This document shows, one piece after another, positions 45,751 through 54,131 of a stretch of DNA of 64,000 bases; position 1 is the stretch's first letter, and every line of letters starts with the position of its first letter. The notes under the pieces are model-generated. The model was not told where the DNA came from and did not search any database. It worked only from the letters and a program-made list of their open reading frames with translations. The position numbers and the translations under genes are program-made. This DNA comes from JANQPX01 sp041398025 (GTDB lineage Bacteria > Pseudomonadota > Alphaproteobacteria > Geminicoccales > Geminicoccaceae): positions 24,678 through 88,677 of the forward strand of contig JAWKVM010000006.1 of NCBI GenBank assembly GCA_041398025.1. Reading direction: 5' to 3'.

Positions 45751-45946
45751 TCCGATCGCTTCCCGTCCCCATTCATGAGATCGGCAACCCCGCGCGGCGA
45801 GCGCGTCCGGGCACGGCCTTTCGCCGGCCGGGATTGACGAAGGCGGCGCAAAGCTTGATATCCTTCGGCTGGTCGAATGCCTGCAATCGCCCGATCGGGC
45901 GGTCCGGGGCGTCGGCGGGGAGGCAGATCTTGCGAGGAGACAACGA

Positions 45947-47734
45947 ATGAAAATGACCACCGAAGAAGCGTTCGTCAAAGTCCTGCAGAGGCACGGCATC
46001 GAGCACGCCTTCGGGATCATCGGCTCCGCCATGATGCCGATCTCGGACCTTTTCCCGGAAGCCGGCATCACCTTTTGGGACTGCGCCCACGAGTGCAATG
46101 CCGGCATGGCCGCGGACGGCTACACCCGGGCGAGCGGCAAGATGTGCATGGCGGTCGCGCAGAACGGCCCCGGCATCACCAATTTCGTCACGCCGATCAA
46201 GACGGCGTACTGGAACCACACGCCGCTTCTCCTGGTAACCCCCCAGGCCGCCAACAAGACCATCGGCCAGGGCGGTTTCCAGGAAATGCCGCAGATGGCG
46301 ACGTTTGCCGACATCGTCTGCTATCAGGAGGAAGTGCGCGATCCGTCGCGTATCGCGGAAGTGCTGAACCGGGTGATCGAGAAGGCCTGGCGCGGCTCGG
46401 CGCCGGCCCAGATCAACGTGCCGCGCGACTTCTGGACCCAGGTGATCGACATCGAGATGCCCGAGGTCGTGCGCATCGAGCCGCCGCGTGGCGGTGCCGC
46501 CGCCATCGCCAAAGCAGCGGAACTGCTGTCGGCAGCCGACTTTCCGGTGATCCTGAACGGGGCAGGGGTGGTGCTCAGCGGCGCGATCGAGACCACCGCC
46601 GCCCTCGCCGAACGCCTGGGCGCGCCGGTCTGCTGCAACTACCAGCACAATGACGCTTTCCCCGGCTCCCATCCGCTGTTCGCCGGCCCGCTCGGCTATA
46701 ACGGCTCCAAGGCTGGCATGGAGCTGATCGCCCGGGCGGACGTCGTGCTCGCCCTCGGCACCAGGCTGAACCCGTTCTCCACGCTCCCCGGCTACGGCAT
46801 CGACTACTGGCCGAAGGACGCGAAAATCATCCAGGTGGACATGAACGCCGACCGCATCGGCCTCACCAAGAGGGTCGCCGTCGGTATCCAGGGCGACGCC
46901 AAGCTGGTCGCCGAGCAGATTCTGGAGCAGCTCGCCGACACTGCCGGCGACGCCGGTCGTCAGGAGCGCAAGGATCTCATCGCGACGACCAAATCCCGCT
47001 GGCTGCAGCAGCTCGCCTCGATGGACCACGAGGACGACGATCCCGGCACCACCTGGAACCAGCGCGCCCGCGACCGCCAGCCCGAGCGCATGAGCCCGCG
47101 CATGGCCTGGCGCGCCATCCAGGCCGCCCTGCCGGAGGACGCCATCATCTCCACCGACATCGGCAACAACTGCGCGATCGGCAATGCATACCCGACCTTC
47201 GAGAAAGGCCGGAAATACCTCGCCCCCGGCATGTTCGGCCCCTGCGGCTACGGCTTTCCGGCGATCCTCGGCGCCAAGATCGGCTGCCCCGGCACCCCGG
47301 TGGTCGGCTTCGCCGGCGACGGCGCCTTCGGCATCTCGATGAACGAGATGACCTCCTGCGGCCGCGAGGAATGGCCGCCGATCACCATGATCGTGTTCCG
47401 CAACTACCAATGGGGCGCGGAAAAGCGCAACACCACGCTCTGGTATGACGACAACTTCGTCGGCACCGAACTCGACCTCGACGTCTCCTACGCCAGGATC
47501 GCCGAGGCCTGCGGCGTCAAAGGTGTCCAGGTCACCACCATGCACGCCCTGACCGAGGCCCTCGCCACCGCCGTCAAGGATCAGATGGAGAACGGCGTCA
47601 CCACCTTCCTCGAGGTCGTCCTCAACCAGGAACTCGGCGAACCCTTCCGCCGCGACGCCATGAAAGCCCCCACCAAAGTCGCCGGCATCGACAAATCCGA
47701 CATGCAACCCCAGCACGCAGCGCGTGCGGGCTGA
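45947..47734 (+). CDS. xsc: Sulfoacetaldehyde acetyltransferase
   Basis: A 595-residue thiamine diphosphate enzyme starting MKMTTEEAFVKVLQRHGIEHAFGIIGSAMMPISD, closely matching Xsc. It converts sulfoacetaldehyde and phosphate to acetyl phosphate and sulfite, the central step in taurine and isethionate breakdown. The TPP-binding motif is GFAGDGAFGISMNEMTSCGREEWPPITMIVFRN, and the middle domain lies at about residues 190-330. No taurine transaminase or dehydrogenase, pta or sulfite exporter is adjacent, so the rest of the pathway lies elsewhere. ATG follows GGAGACAACGA after a 196-bp gap. Confidence 0.93.
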   Translation: MKMTTEEAFVKVLQRHGIEHAFGIIGSAMMPISDLFPEAGITFWDCAHECNAGMAADGYTRASGKMCMAVAQNGPGITNFVTPIKTAYWNHTPLLLVTPQAANKTIGQGGFQEMPQMATFADIVCYQEEVRDPSRIAEVLNRVIEKAWRGSAPAQINVPRDFWTQVIDIEMPEVVRIEPPRGGAAAIAKAAELLSAADFPVILNGAGVVLSGAIETTAALAERLGAPVCCNYQHNDAFPGSHPLFAGPLGYNGSKAGMELIARADVVLALGTRLNPFSTLPGYGIDYWPKDAKIIQVDMNADRIGLTKRVAVGIQGDAKLVAEQILEQLADTAGDAGRQERKDLIATTKSRWLQQLASMDHEDDDPGTTWNQRARDRQPERMSPRMAWRAIQAALPEDAIISTDIGNNCAIGNAYPTFEKGRKYLAPGMFGPCGYGFPAILGAKIGCPGTPVVGFAGDGAFGISMNEMTSCGREEWPPITMIVFRNYQWGAEKRNTTLWYDDNFVGTELDLDVSYARIAEACGVKGVQVTTMHALTEALATAVKDQMENGVTTFLEVVLNQELGEPFRRDAMKAPTKVAGIDKSDMQPQHAARAG

Positions 47735-47887
47735 ACTTGCCTGAGCCTGGCCCCACAGTATGCGGCCCGGAGCCCGGGCGGGCCGGACTTGCATGGGCTT
47801 GGTCGTCCGGTTTCTGCCCAAGCCTTCGAACCGGGCGCCGGACCTAACTGTCTGGCTCACCTGGTGTTGGGGTGAGTGTCAGGCAAG

Positions 47888-48844
47888 TCAACGAGGTGCG
47901 CGCCGCACCTGAGAGGCGAACCACTCGAGGCTGGCTAGCGTCTTCTCCTGAGTCTCGCGCTGGAACTGGAGGAGGAGGTCGGTAAAGCCGAGTTCCTCCA
48001 GCAGCCCGATGTCGTCGGCGAGGTCGGCGGCCGACCCGGTGAGGATGTGGCGCTCGCCGGTGTCGGTGGTCTGAGTTTTGGTCTCGTCGTACCAATTGGC
48101 GTAGAAGGCCAGGCCGACACTGTTCGGATCGCGGCCTTCCTCTTCGGCGAGGCGGTGCAGGCGCTGGATGCCCTCCTTCAGGCGGGCGGGGGTGTTCAGC
48201 GGGTGGCGCGGGTTGTTGCCGATCGGGAACCAGACGTCGCCGAGGCGGACCGCGCGGCGCATCGCGGCCTTGCTCTCGCCGCCGACCCAGATCGGCGGAT
48301 GCGGCTTTTGCACCGGCTTCGGCAGGAAGGTGATGTTCTCGAACTGGACGTGATCGCCCGCGAACACCGGGTCGTCCTCGGTCCAGAGGGTCTTGCAGGC
48401 CTGCAGATACTCGTCGGTGACCTTGCCGCGCGCCTCGAAGGGCGGGATGTTGAGGGCATCGAACTCCTCCTTCATCCAGCCGGCGCCGATGCCGAGCACC
48501 ATCCGGCCCTTGGACAGCACGTCGATGGTCGAGACGATCTTCGCCGTATGCACGGCGCCGCGATGGGGCACCACCGCGATCGCGGTCACCAGCTTCGGGC
48601 GCTCGCTGATCGCGGCGACGAAAGCCAGCAGCTCGAACAGGTCGAGGCAAGCGCCCGAGGCCGAGCCGGGAAAGGCGCCGGTCGCGGAGTAGGGATAGCG
48701 CGAGTCGATGCTCTTCGGCACGATGACGTGATCGTTGACGCCGATGTGATCGAAGCCCAGCGTCTCGGCCTCGCGGACCTGGACGCGAATGTCGTCGGGA
48801 TTGGCCAGCGGCCCCCGCATGGGCAGCGTCATGCCGATCTTCAT
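47888..48844 (-). CDS. LLM class F420-dependent oxidoreductase
   Basis: A 318-residue luciferase-like TIM barrel: MKIGMTLPMRGPLANPDDIRVQVREAETLGFDHIGVNDHV, AIAVVPHRGAVHTAKIVSTIDVLSKGRMVLGIGAGW, and PPIWVGGESKAAMRRAVRLGDVWF. These match F420-using members of the group rather than FMN monooxygenases. I chose the internal ATG at 48844 because GGAG precedes it by about 9 bp. It is divergent from the PPOX-fold F420 enzyme and close to cofG and cofH. Its substrate is unknown. Confidence 0.86.
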   Translation of the reverse strand: MKIGMTLPMRGPLANPDDIRVQVREAETLGFDHIGVNDHVIVPKSIDSRYPYSATGAFPGSASGACLDLFELLAFVAAISERPKLVTAIAVVPHRGAVHTAKIVSTIDVLSKGRMVLGIGAGWMKEEFDALNIPPFEARGKVTDEYLQACKTLWTEDDPVFAGDHVQFENITFLPKPVQKPHPPIWVGGESKAAMRRAVRLGDVWFPIGNNPRHPLNTPARLKEGIQRLHRLAEEEGRDPNSVGLAFYANWYDETKTQTTDTGERHILTGSAADLADDIGLLEELGFTDLLLQFQRETQEKTLASLEWFASQVRRAPR

Positions 48845-48888
48845 GCTATTTTTCTCCATGTGTCGAGACGACCAGCGCCCGGTGCCTC

Positions 48889-49344
48889 ATGCTAACCGAA
48901 CAGCAGTGCCGATTTCTAGAGATGGAGCGCGTCGCGCGCCTGGCGACCGCCGATGCCGACGGGCAGCCGCACGTCCTGCCGATCTGCTATGCGCTGGTCG
49001 AGGGTGCGCTCTGCTTCACCATCGACGAGAAGCCGAAACGGCGGGGAAGCGGGCTGAAACGCCTCGACAATATCCGGGCCAATCCCAAGGTCGCCGTGGT
49101 GGTCGATCGCTATGACGAGGACTGGTCGACGCTCGGCTGGCTGATGGTGCAGGGCGAGGCCGCGATTCTTACCGAAGGCTCGGCGCATGATCGCGCTCAG
49201 GAGGCGCTGCGACGGCGCTATCCGCAGCTTCGCGCCATGCGCATCGACGACCTGCCGGTGGTCGCGATCCGGATCAGCCACGTCATGAGCTGGGGGAAGC
49301 TCGACGCGGTCCCTCGACAGGGGGCGCAATCCGCGCGATCCTGA
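48889..49344 (+). CDS. PPOX-class F420-dependent enzyme (TIGR03668-like)
   Basis: A 151-residue split-barrel protein with the flavin/deazaflavin-binding pattern RVARLATADADGQPHVLPICYAL, LKRLDNIRANPKVAVVVDRYDEDWSTLGWLMVQGEA and a C-terminal RISHVMSWG. This arrangement is typical of F420-dependent PPOX-fold proteins found beside F420 genes. It is divergent from the LLM oxidoreductase with 44 bp between starts and is followed by the DUF3500 gene after 32 bp. Confidence 0.85.
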   Translation: MLTEQQCRFLEMERVARLATADADGQPHVLPICYALVEGALCFTIDEKPKRRGSGLKRLDNIRANPKVAVVVDRYDEDWSTLGWLMVQGEAAILTEGSAHDRAQEALRRRYPQLRAMRIDDLPVVAIRISHVMSWGKLDAVPRQGAQSARS

Positions 49345-49376
49345 AATCCCGGACGGCAGGAAAGGACGAGGGACGC

Positions 49377-50456
49377 ATGGCAGCCGACAGCACGCGCGCG
49401 ATTGCCGAACAGATGATCGAGGCGGCCTCCCGGCTGATCGACGCGCTCGATGCCGACCAGATCGAGGTTGCCTGCCGGCCCTTTCCCGACGATGCGGAGC
49501 GCCGGCTCTGGTTCTATACTCCGACCGACCATGGCGGCCTCGATCTCGGCCGCATGACCCCGACCCAGCACCAGCTGGTGCACCGCCTGGTCGCGACCGG
49601 CCTGTCGAAAGCGGGCTACGTCACCGCGGCGACCATCATGGGGCTCGAAAACATCCTGGATCGCGTCGAGAACTGGCCGCCCGGCCGCTCGCGCGAACGC
49701 CGGCGCGATCCGCTGCTCTACTACGTCACCATCTTCGGCGAGCCGGGACGGGCAGGGGCCTGGAGCTGGCGCTTCGGCGGCCATCACGTCTCGCTGCATC
49801 ATCTGATCGTCGACGGCGAGGTGCTCGCCTCGACCCCGAATTTCTTCGGCGCCAACCCTGCGGACAGCCCGCTTCTCGGCCCCCATCTGCATCGCCCGCT
49901 CGCCGCGATCGAGGATCTTGGCCGCGAGCTGTTCAGGAGCCTGGACGGCGACAGGCGGCAGCAGGCACTGCTCGCCGTGACCGCGCCGAGCGACCTGATC
50001 ACCGGCAATCGTGCCATCGTCACCGAGGGCGATCGCGAGCTGGTCGCCGCCGGCCACCGCGCCGGCGACGTCTCCCTGCCCACCGAGGGCAAAGCGGACG
50101 GGCTCAGATTCACCCGCAAGCCGGCTGGCATCCTCGCGCCTGCCCTGAACGACGGCGAGACCGAGATTCTTCGAACGCTGATCGGCTGCTATCTCGATCG
50201 TCTGCCCGACGCCCTCGCCGACCGGCAGGCCGCCCTGGTCGACCACGAATTCGAAAAAATCGCCTTCGCCTGGGCCGGCGGCGACGAGCGCCACCAGCCC
50301 CACTACTATCGCATCCAGGGCGACCGCCTGTTCATCGAATATGACAACACGCAGAACGACGCCAACCACATCCACGCCGTCTGGCGCGATCTCGCCAACG
50401 ACTTCGGCGGGGACGTGCTCGCACGCCACTACGCCGACCACACCCACCATGACTGA
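49377..50456 (+). CDS. DUF3500 domain protein
   Basis: A 359-residue protein of the DUF3500 family: RLWFYTPTDHGGLDLGRMTPTQHQL, YYVTIFGEPGRAGAWSWRFGGHHVSLHHLIVDGE, and the C-terminal HYYRIQGDRLFIEYDNTQNDANHIHAVWRDLANDFGGDVLARHY. It has many His residues, and the WSWRFGGHHVSLHH and NHIHAVWRD stretches could bind a metal. No signal peptide is evident here. Function is unknown; it lies between two F420-linked blocks, which may be a clue. Confidence 0.83.
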   Translation: MAADSTRAIAEQMIEAASRLIDALDADQIEVACRPFPDDAERRLWFYTPTDHGGLDLGRMTPTQHQLVHRLVATGLSKAGYVTAATIMGLENILDRVENWPPGRSRERRRDPLLYYVTIFGEPGRAGAWSWRFGGHHVSLHHLIVDGEVLASTPNFFGANPADSPLLGPHLHRPLAAIEDLGRELFRSLDGDRRQQALLAVTAPSDLITGNRAIVTEGDRELVAAGHRAGDVSLPTEGKADGLRFTRKPAGILAPALNDGETEILRTLIGCYLDRLPDALADRQAALVDHEFEKIAFAWAGGDERHQPHYYRIQGDRLFIEYDNTQNDANHIHAVWRDLANDFGGDVLARHYADHTHHD

Positions 50457-50811
50457 TGTACGACCCGCACCTGGGTGCTGCCAGCACCTGGTTCACCTGC
50501 CAGACACGGTTAGGGGCGTTTGGTGCGCTTTTTGACTGCTCGGCGTTTGGTGCGGTGGTTTTTTGCGGCTCCGGCGGGCGAATGTGGTGATCGAGCTGCG
50601 TCGAACGGTGCGTTGACGATGCATCGAGCGGCCTCGCCCGCCACCGTGTCTGGCCACCGCATCAGTAAAAGGGACCGGGAAAGGAAATCTTAACCCATTG
50701 CATGTAACATCTGCGATCTGGTCCATGCGATCCTGGGAGTCCGTCCGCGAGAGATTTTGGGGGCGAGGCGCGGACTCCCAGGATCGCATGGACCAGGCAA
50801 GAGAGTAGGGC
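50457..50811. other. Intergenic region upstream of cofG
   Basis: This 355-bp stretch contains no convincing gene. Its right half carries the perfect inverted repeat at 50718-50796; the left half is unremarkable apart from an AT-richer tract near 50685-50715. The minus-strand open frame across it overlaps cofG and lacks similarity. Confidence 0.5.
50718..50796. repeat. Perfect 26-bp inverted repeat immediately upstream of cofG
   Basis: Left arm 50718-50743 and right arm 50771-50796 are exact reverse complements, separated by 27 bp. The left arm plus one base is identical to 39730-39756. The right arm ends 15 bp before the cofG ATG, so a transcript starting upstream would carry a very stable hairpin just before the ribosome site. 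It could be a REP-like element, a regulator target or a translation-controlling structure. Confidence 0.9.
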
Positions 50812-51999
50812 ATGGACGTTAAGACATCGCTAAGGGCCGGAGGATTGGGCGAAGGGGTGATGGAACGATCGTCCGCGGTCGTTCGTCGCGCTTCGGATTT
50901 CGAGGGCGCCGATCTCGACCAGCTCATGGCCGAGGCTGCGGCGGTTCGCGATCGCGCGTTTGGCAGGACCGTCACCTATTCGAGAAAAGTGTTCGTGCCG
51001 CTCACCAACATGTGCCGGGACAGCTGCGGCTATTGTGTGTTCGTCAAGCCGCCGAGTTCGCCCGAAGCGCGCATCATGACGCCGGACCAGGTGATGGACG
51101 TGGTGCGCGCCGGTGAACGCCTGGGCTGCAAGGAGGTACTTTTCTCACTTGGCGAGAAACCCGAGCGCCGCTATTCGGAGGCGCGCGAGGGCTTGGCCGC
51201 CCTCGGCTATGGGCGCATGACAGACTATCTCCGGGATATCTGTTCGCGCGTCGTCGATGAGACCGGGCTCATTCCCCATGTCAACGCCGGCACGCTCAGC
51301 AGCGAAGAAATCGCCATGCTGAAACCGGTCTCGGGCTCCATGGGCATGATGCTGGAGACGGTGTCGAAACGGCTGATGGAGAAGGGCAGGGCGCATCACG
51401 CCTGCCCGGACAAGGTGCCGCTCCAGCGCCTGCGCACCCTGGAGCGCGCCGGGCGCGCGCGCGTGCCGTTCACCACGGGCATCCTGATCGGCATTGGCGA
51501 GACCTTCGAGGAGCGCGTCCAGAGCCTCGAAGCGATCCGCGATGTGCATCTCCGCTATGGTCACATCCAGGAAGTGATCGTGCAGAATTTTCAGGCCAAG
51601 CGCGGCATCGCTATGGCGCATCATCCCGAGCCGACGCTGGACGACATGCTGCGCACTATCGCCGCCGCCCGCCTGATTCTGCCGGCGGAGATCAGCCTGC
51701 AGGCACCGCCTAACCTGGAAAAGCGCCATGCCGCCTATCTCGATGCCGGCATCAACGACTGGGGCGGGATCTCGCCGCTCACCATCGATCATATCAACCC
51801 GGACCACGCATGGCCGGCGATCGCTCGCCTGCGCGCGACCACGGAAGCCTGCGGCTTCAGGCTCGAAGAACGCCTCACCGTCTATCCGCGCTTCCTCGAG
51901 CCGGGCGCCGGCTTCGTCGACGAGGGCGTGGCGGCAAAGCTGAAGCCGCTCGCGCGCGCTGACGGCCTGGCGCGGGATCAGCGGGAGACTGCGGCTTGA
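50812..51999 (+). CDS. cofG: 7,8-didemethyl-8-hydroxy-5-deazariboflavin synthase subunit CofG
   Basis: A 395-residue radical SAM enzyme with cluster motif CRDSCGYC near residues 68-75 and CofG-specific stretches: FSLGEKPERRYSEAREGLAALGY, HVNAGTLSSEEIAMLKPVSGSMGMMLET, GILIGIGETFEERV, VIVQNFQAKRGIAMAHHPEP, NDWGGISPLTIDHINPDHAWP. With CofH it builds the deazaflavin Fo of coenzyme F420 from tyrosine and a riboflavin precursor. Here CofG and CofH are separate proteins with overlapping genes (TTGA), unlike the fused FbiC of actinobacteria. Confidence 0.95.
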   Translation: MDVKTSLRAGGLGEGVMERSSAVVRRASDFEGADLDQLMAEAAAVRDRAFGRTVTYSRKVFVPLTNMCRDSCGYCVFVKPPSSPEARIMTPDQVMDVVRAGERLGCKEVLFSLGEKPERRYSEAREGLAALGYGRMTDYLRDICSRVVDETGLIPHVNAGTLSSEEIAMLKPVSGSMGMMLETVSKRLMEKGRAHHACPDKVPLQRLRTLERAGRARVPFTTGILIGIGETFEERVQSLEAIRDVHLRYGHIQEVIVQNFQAKRGIAMAHHPEPTLDDMLRTIAAARLILPAEISLQAPPNLEKRHAAYLDAGINDWGGISPLTIDHINPDHAWPAIARLRATTEACGFRLEERLTVYPRFLEPGAGFVDEGVAAKLKPLARADGLARDQRETAA

Positions 52000-53210
52000 G
52001 TGGCACCATCGAGCCCGATCTCGGCCAAGCCTCGCCCGACGTCGCGCGCATCCTGGAGCGACCGTTCGTTGGCAAGGAGATCGCGCCCGCGGACGCCGTC
52101 CGCCTGTTCGCCGCCGAAGGTGCCGATCGCGAGGCGCTGTTCCGCGCCGCCGACTGCCTCCGGCAGCTGGTGAACGGTGACCGGGCCAGCTTCGTCGTCT
52201 GCCGCAACATCAACTTCACCAATATCTGCTATATGGGCTGCCAGTTCTGCGGCTTCGCCAAGCGCCGGGAGGAGGAGGGCGCCGAGGTCCTGTCGCTCGA
52301 CGAGATTGCGCGGCGGGCGCGCGAGGCGTGGGAGCGCGGTGCGACCGAGGTCTGCATCCAGGGCGGGCTCAATCCCGATCTCGGCTGGCGCCACTACCCC
52401 CGCATCCTCGACGCGATCAAGGCCGAGGTCCCCGACCTCCACATTCACGCGTTTTCGCCCTTCGAGATCTGGTATGGAGCCCGCCAGGCGCGCATGAGCT
52501 ATCGCGACTACATCCTCGACCTGAAAGCCCGAGGCCTCGGCTCCATCCCCGGCACGGCCGCGGAGATTCTCGATACCACCATCCGAAAGCAGCTCACCCG
52601 CGACAAGCTCAGCACCGAGGACTGGATCACGATCGTCAAAACCGCTCACGAGGCCGGCGTCCCCTCGACCGCGACCATCATGTACGGCCATATCGACGGC
52701 CCCGAGCACTGGGCGGCGCACCTGGATCTGCTCAGGCAAGTCCAAAAAAACACGGGCGGCTTCACGGAGCTGGTGCCGCTCGGCTTCGTCCATTGGGACA
52801 GCCCGCTCTATCGCCGGCGCAGCGACGTGCGCGCCGGGCCGAGCGAGGACGAGAGCCTGAAGATGCACGCGGTCGCCCGCCTGATGCTCCATGGCTGGAT
52901 CGACAATATCCAGGTCTCCTGGGTGAAGCTCGGGCCGGCGCTCGCCGTGAAGATGCTGCAATGCGGGGCGAACGATCTCGGCGGCACGCTGATGAACGAA
53001 AGCATCAGCCGGGCGGCGGGCGCGAAGCACGGCCAGGAGGTGACGCCGGCTGAGATGGTCCAGCTGATTCGCAAGGCGGGACGTGTGCCGTTTCAGCGCA
53101 ACACCCTCTACGACGTGCTGGAGGTGTTCGACGACCACGATCCCGTCCCGATCGACCCGCTGGTGGCGCGTGGAGGGACGACGCCGATCGACTTTTTGCG
53201 ACATGGTTGA
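51996..53210 (+). CDS. cofH: 5-amino-6-(D-ribitylamino)uracil--L-tyrosine 4-hydroxyphenyl transferase CofH
   Basis: A 404-residue radical SAM enzyme with CYMGCQFCGFAKR as cluster motif, EVCIQGGLNPDLG, HIHAFSPFEIWYGA, LGSIPGTAAEILDTTIRKQL and STATIMYGHIDGPEHWAAHL. It starts at a TTG overlapping the cofG stop by 4 bp. CofH makes the tyrosine-derived intermediate that CofG cyclises. Genes for the later steps (CofC, CofD, CofE) are not in the window. Confidence 0.95.
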   Translation: MSGTIEPDLGQASPDVARILERPFVGKEIAPADAVRLFAAEGADREALFRAADCLRQLVNGDRASFVVCRNINFTNICYMGCQFCGFAKRREEEGAEVLSLDEIARRAREAWERGATEVCIQGGLNPDLGWRHYPRILDAIKAEVPDLHIHAFSPFEIWYGARQARMSYRDYILDLKARGLGSIPGTAAEILDTTIRKQLTRDKLSTEDWITIVKTAHEAGVPSTATIMYGHIDGPEHWAAHLDLLRQVQKNTGGFTELVPLGFVHWDSPLYRRRSDVRAGPSEDESLKMHAVARLMLHGWIDNIQVSWVKLGPALAVKMLQCGANDLGGTLMNESISRAAGAKHGQEVTPAEMVQLIRKAGRVPFQRNTLYDVLEVFDDHDPVPIDPLVARGGTTPIDFLRHG

Positions 53211-53249
53211 CGTCTCGCCGTAGAGACCCCATCAGTTGCCTATAAGCAG

Positions 53250-54125
53250 GTGATCGAGGTTGCAGCATTGATTTCGCCGTTCCGATTCGCATGGCCGTGG
53301 CTCTGTCTGGCGTCGTTCTCGGTGTCGATCACGCCCATTCAGGCGGCAGATCCGAAGCCAGCGGTGTGGATCGATGAGGACGATGCCGACGCCTTCGACG
53401 ACGACACGCTGTTCGTCGTCGGCAACACCCTGTTCACGGTCTATCACGAGCTCGGTCACGCGCTGATCGACCTCCTGAAGCTGCCGGTGATCGGCCGGGA
53501 GGAGGACGCGGTCGACGGTTTTGCCGCGGTCACCATGATTCCGGAAACGCCGGATGACATCGGCGATGCCCTGATCGTCGCGGTCGCCGATGCCTGGAGC
53601 GTGCAGAGCGACCTGGCCTCCGAGGGCATGGACCGGCGCTACTGGGACGAGCACGCGCTCGATCAGCAGCGCCATTTCGCTGTTGTCTGCCTGATGGTCG
53701 GGAGCGATCAGGACGGCTTTTATGACTACGCGCTCGATTCCGGCCTGCCCGAAGAGCGCATCCGCACCTGCCCCTACGACTTCACGCGCATGAAGGAGGG
53801 CTGGCAGCACCTGCTGGAGCCGCATCGGCGACAGGATGACGCCGCGGACGGCGCTCTGCCGATCGAGGCGCCAATCACCGTGGTCTTCGACGAACCGTCG
53901 CCAGAGCAGGAGGGAGCGCGCGATCTTGCCCGGCGAGACGGTCTTCTGGAAGACGCGATCGCCGGCTTCGGCGAGACCATCGCCTTGCCGTCACCGGTGA
54001 CCATACGCTTCACCGCATGCAACGAGGCCAATGCCTATTGGTCGCCGAGGGATCGGGAGGTGAAGATCTGTTACGAGCTGGTGGACGAGTTCGAAGCGAC
54101 CCTCCTGGGTGCCGTCCTGCGCTGA
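53250..54125 (+). CDS. DUF4344 domain metallopeptidase-like secreted protein
   Basis: A 291-residue protein. A hydrophobic N-terminus (FRFAWPWLCLASFSVSITPIQA) acts as signal peptide, cleaved near residue 32. The zinc-binding motif HELGHALID is at about residues 71-79, in the family context NTLFTVYHELGHALIDLLKLPVIGREEDAVDGFA. It is probably a periplasmic or secreted peptidase of unknown substrate. The start is GTG. It follows cofH by 39 bp and converges on the monooxygenase gene. Confidence 0.82.
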   Translation: MIEVAALISPFRFAWPWLCLASFSVSITPIQAADPKPAVWIDEDDADAFDDDTLFVVGNTLFTVYHELGHALIDLLKLPVIGREEDAVDGFAAVTMIPETPDDIGDALIVAVADAWSVQSDLASEGMDRRYWDEHALDQQRHFAVVCLMVGSDQDGFYDYALDSGLPEERIRTCPYDFTRMKEGWQHLLEPHRRQDDAADGALPIEAPITVVFDEPSPEQEGARDLARRDGLLEDAIAGFGETIALPSPVTIRFTACNEANAYWSPRDREVKICYELVDEFEATLLGAVLR

Positions 54126-54131
54126 CCGGCT

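Noticed and set aside
45773..47860. 695-codon minus-strand open frame opposite xsc
   Set aside because: Antisense shadow of a strongly conserved xsc gene.
50493..50975. Minus-strand open frame spanning the inverted repeat before cofG
   Set aside because: Ser/Arg-rich composition, no ribosome site, and overlap with the conserved cofG start.
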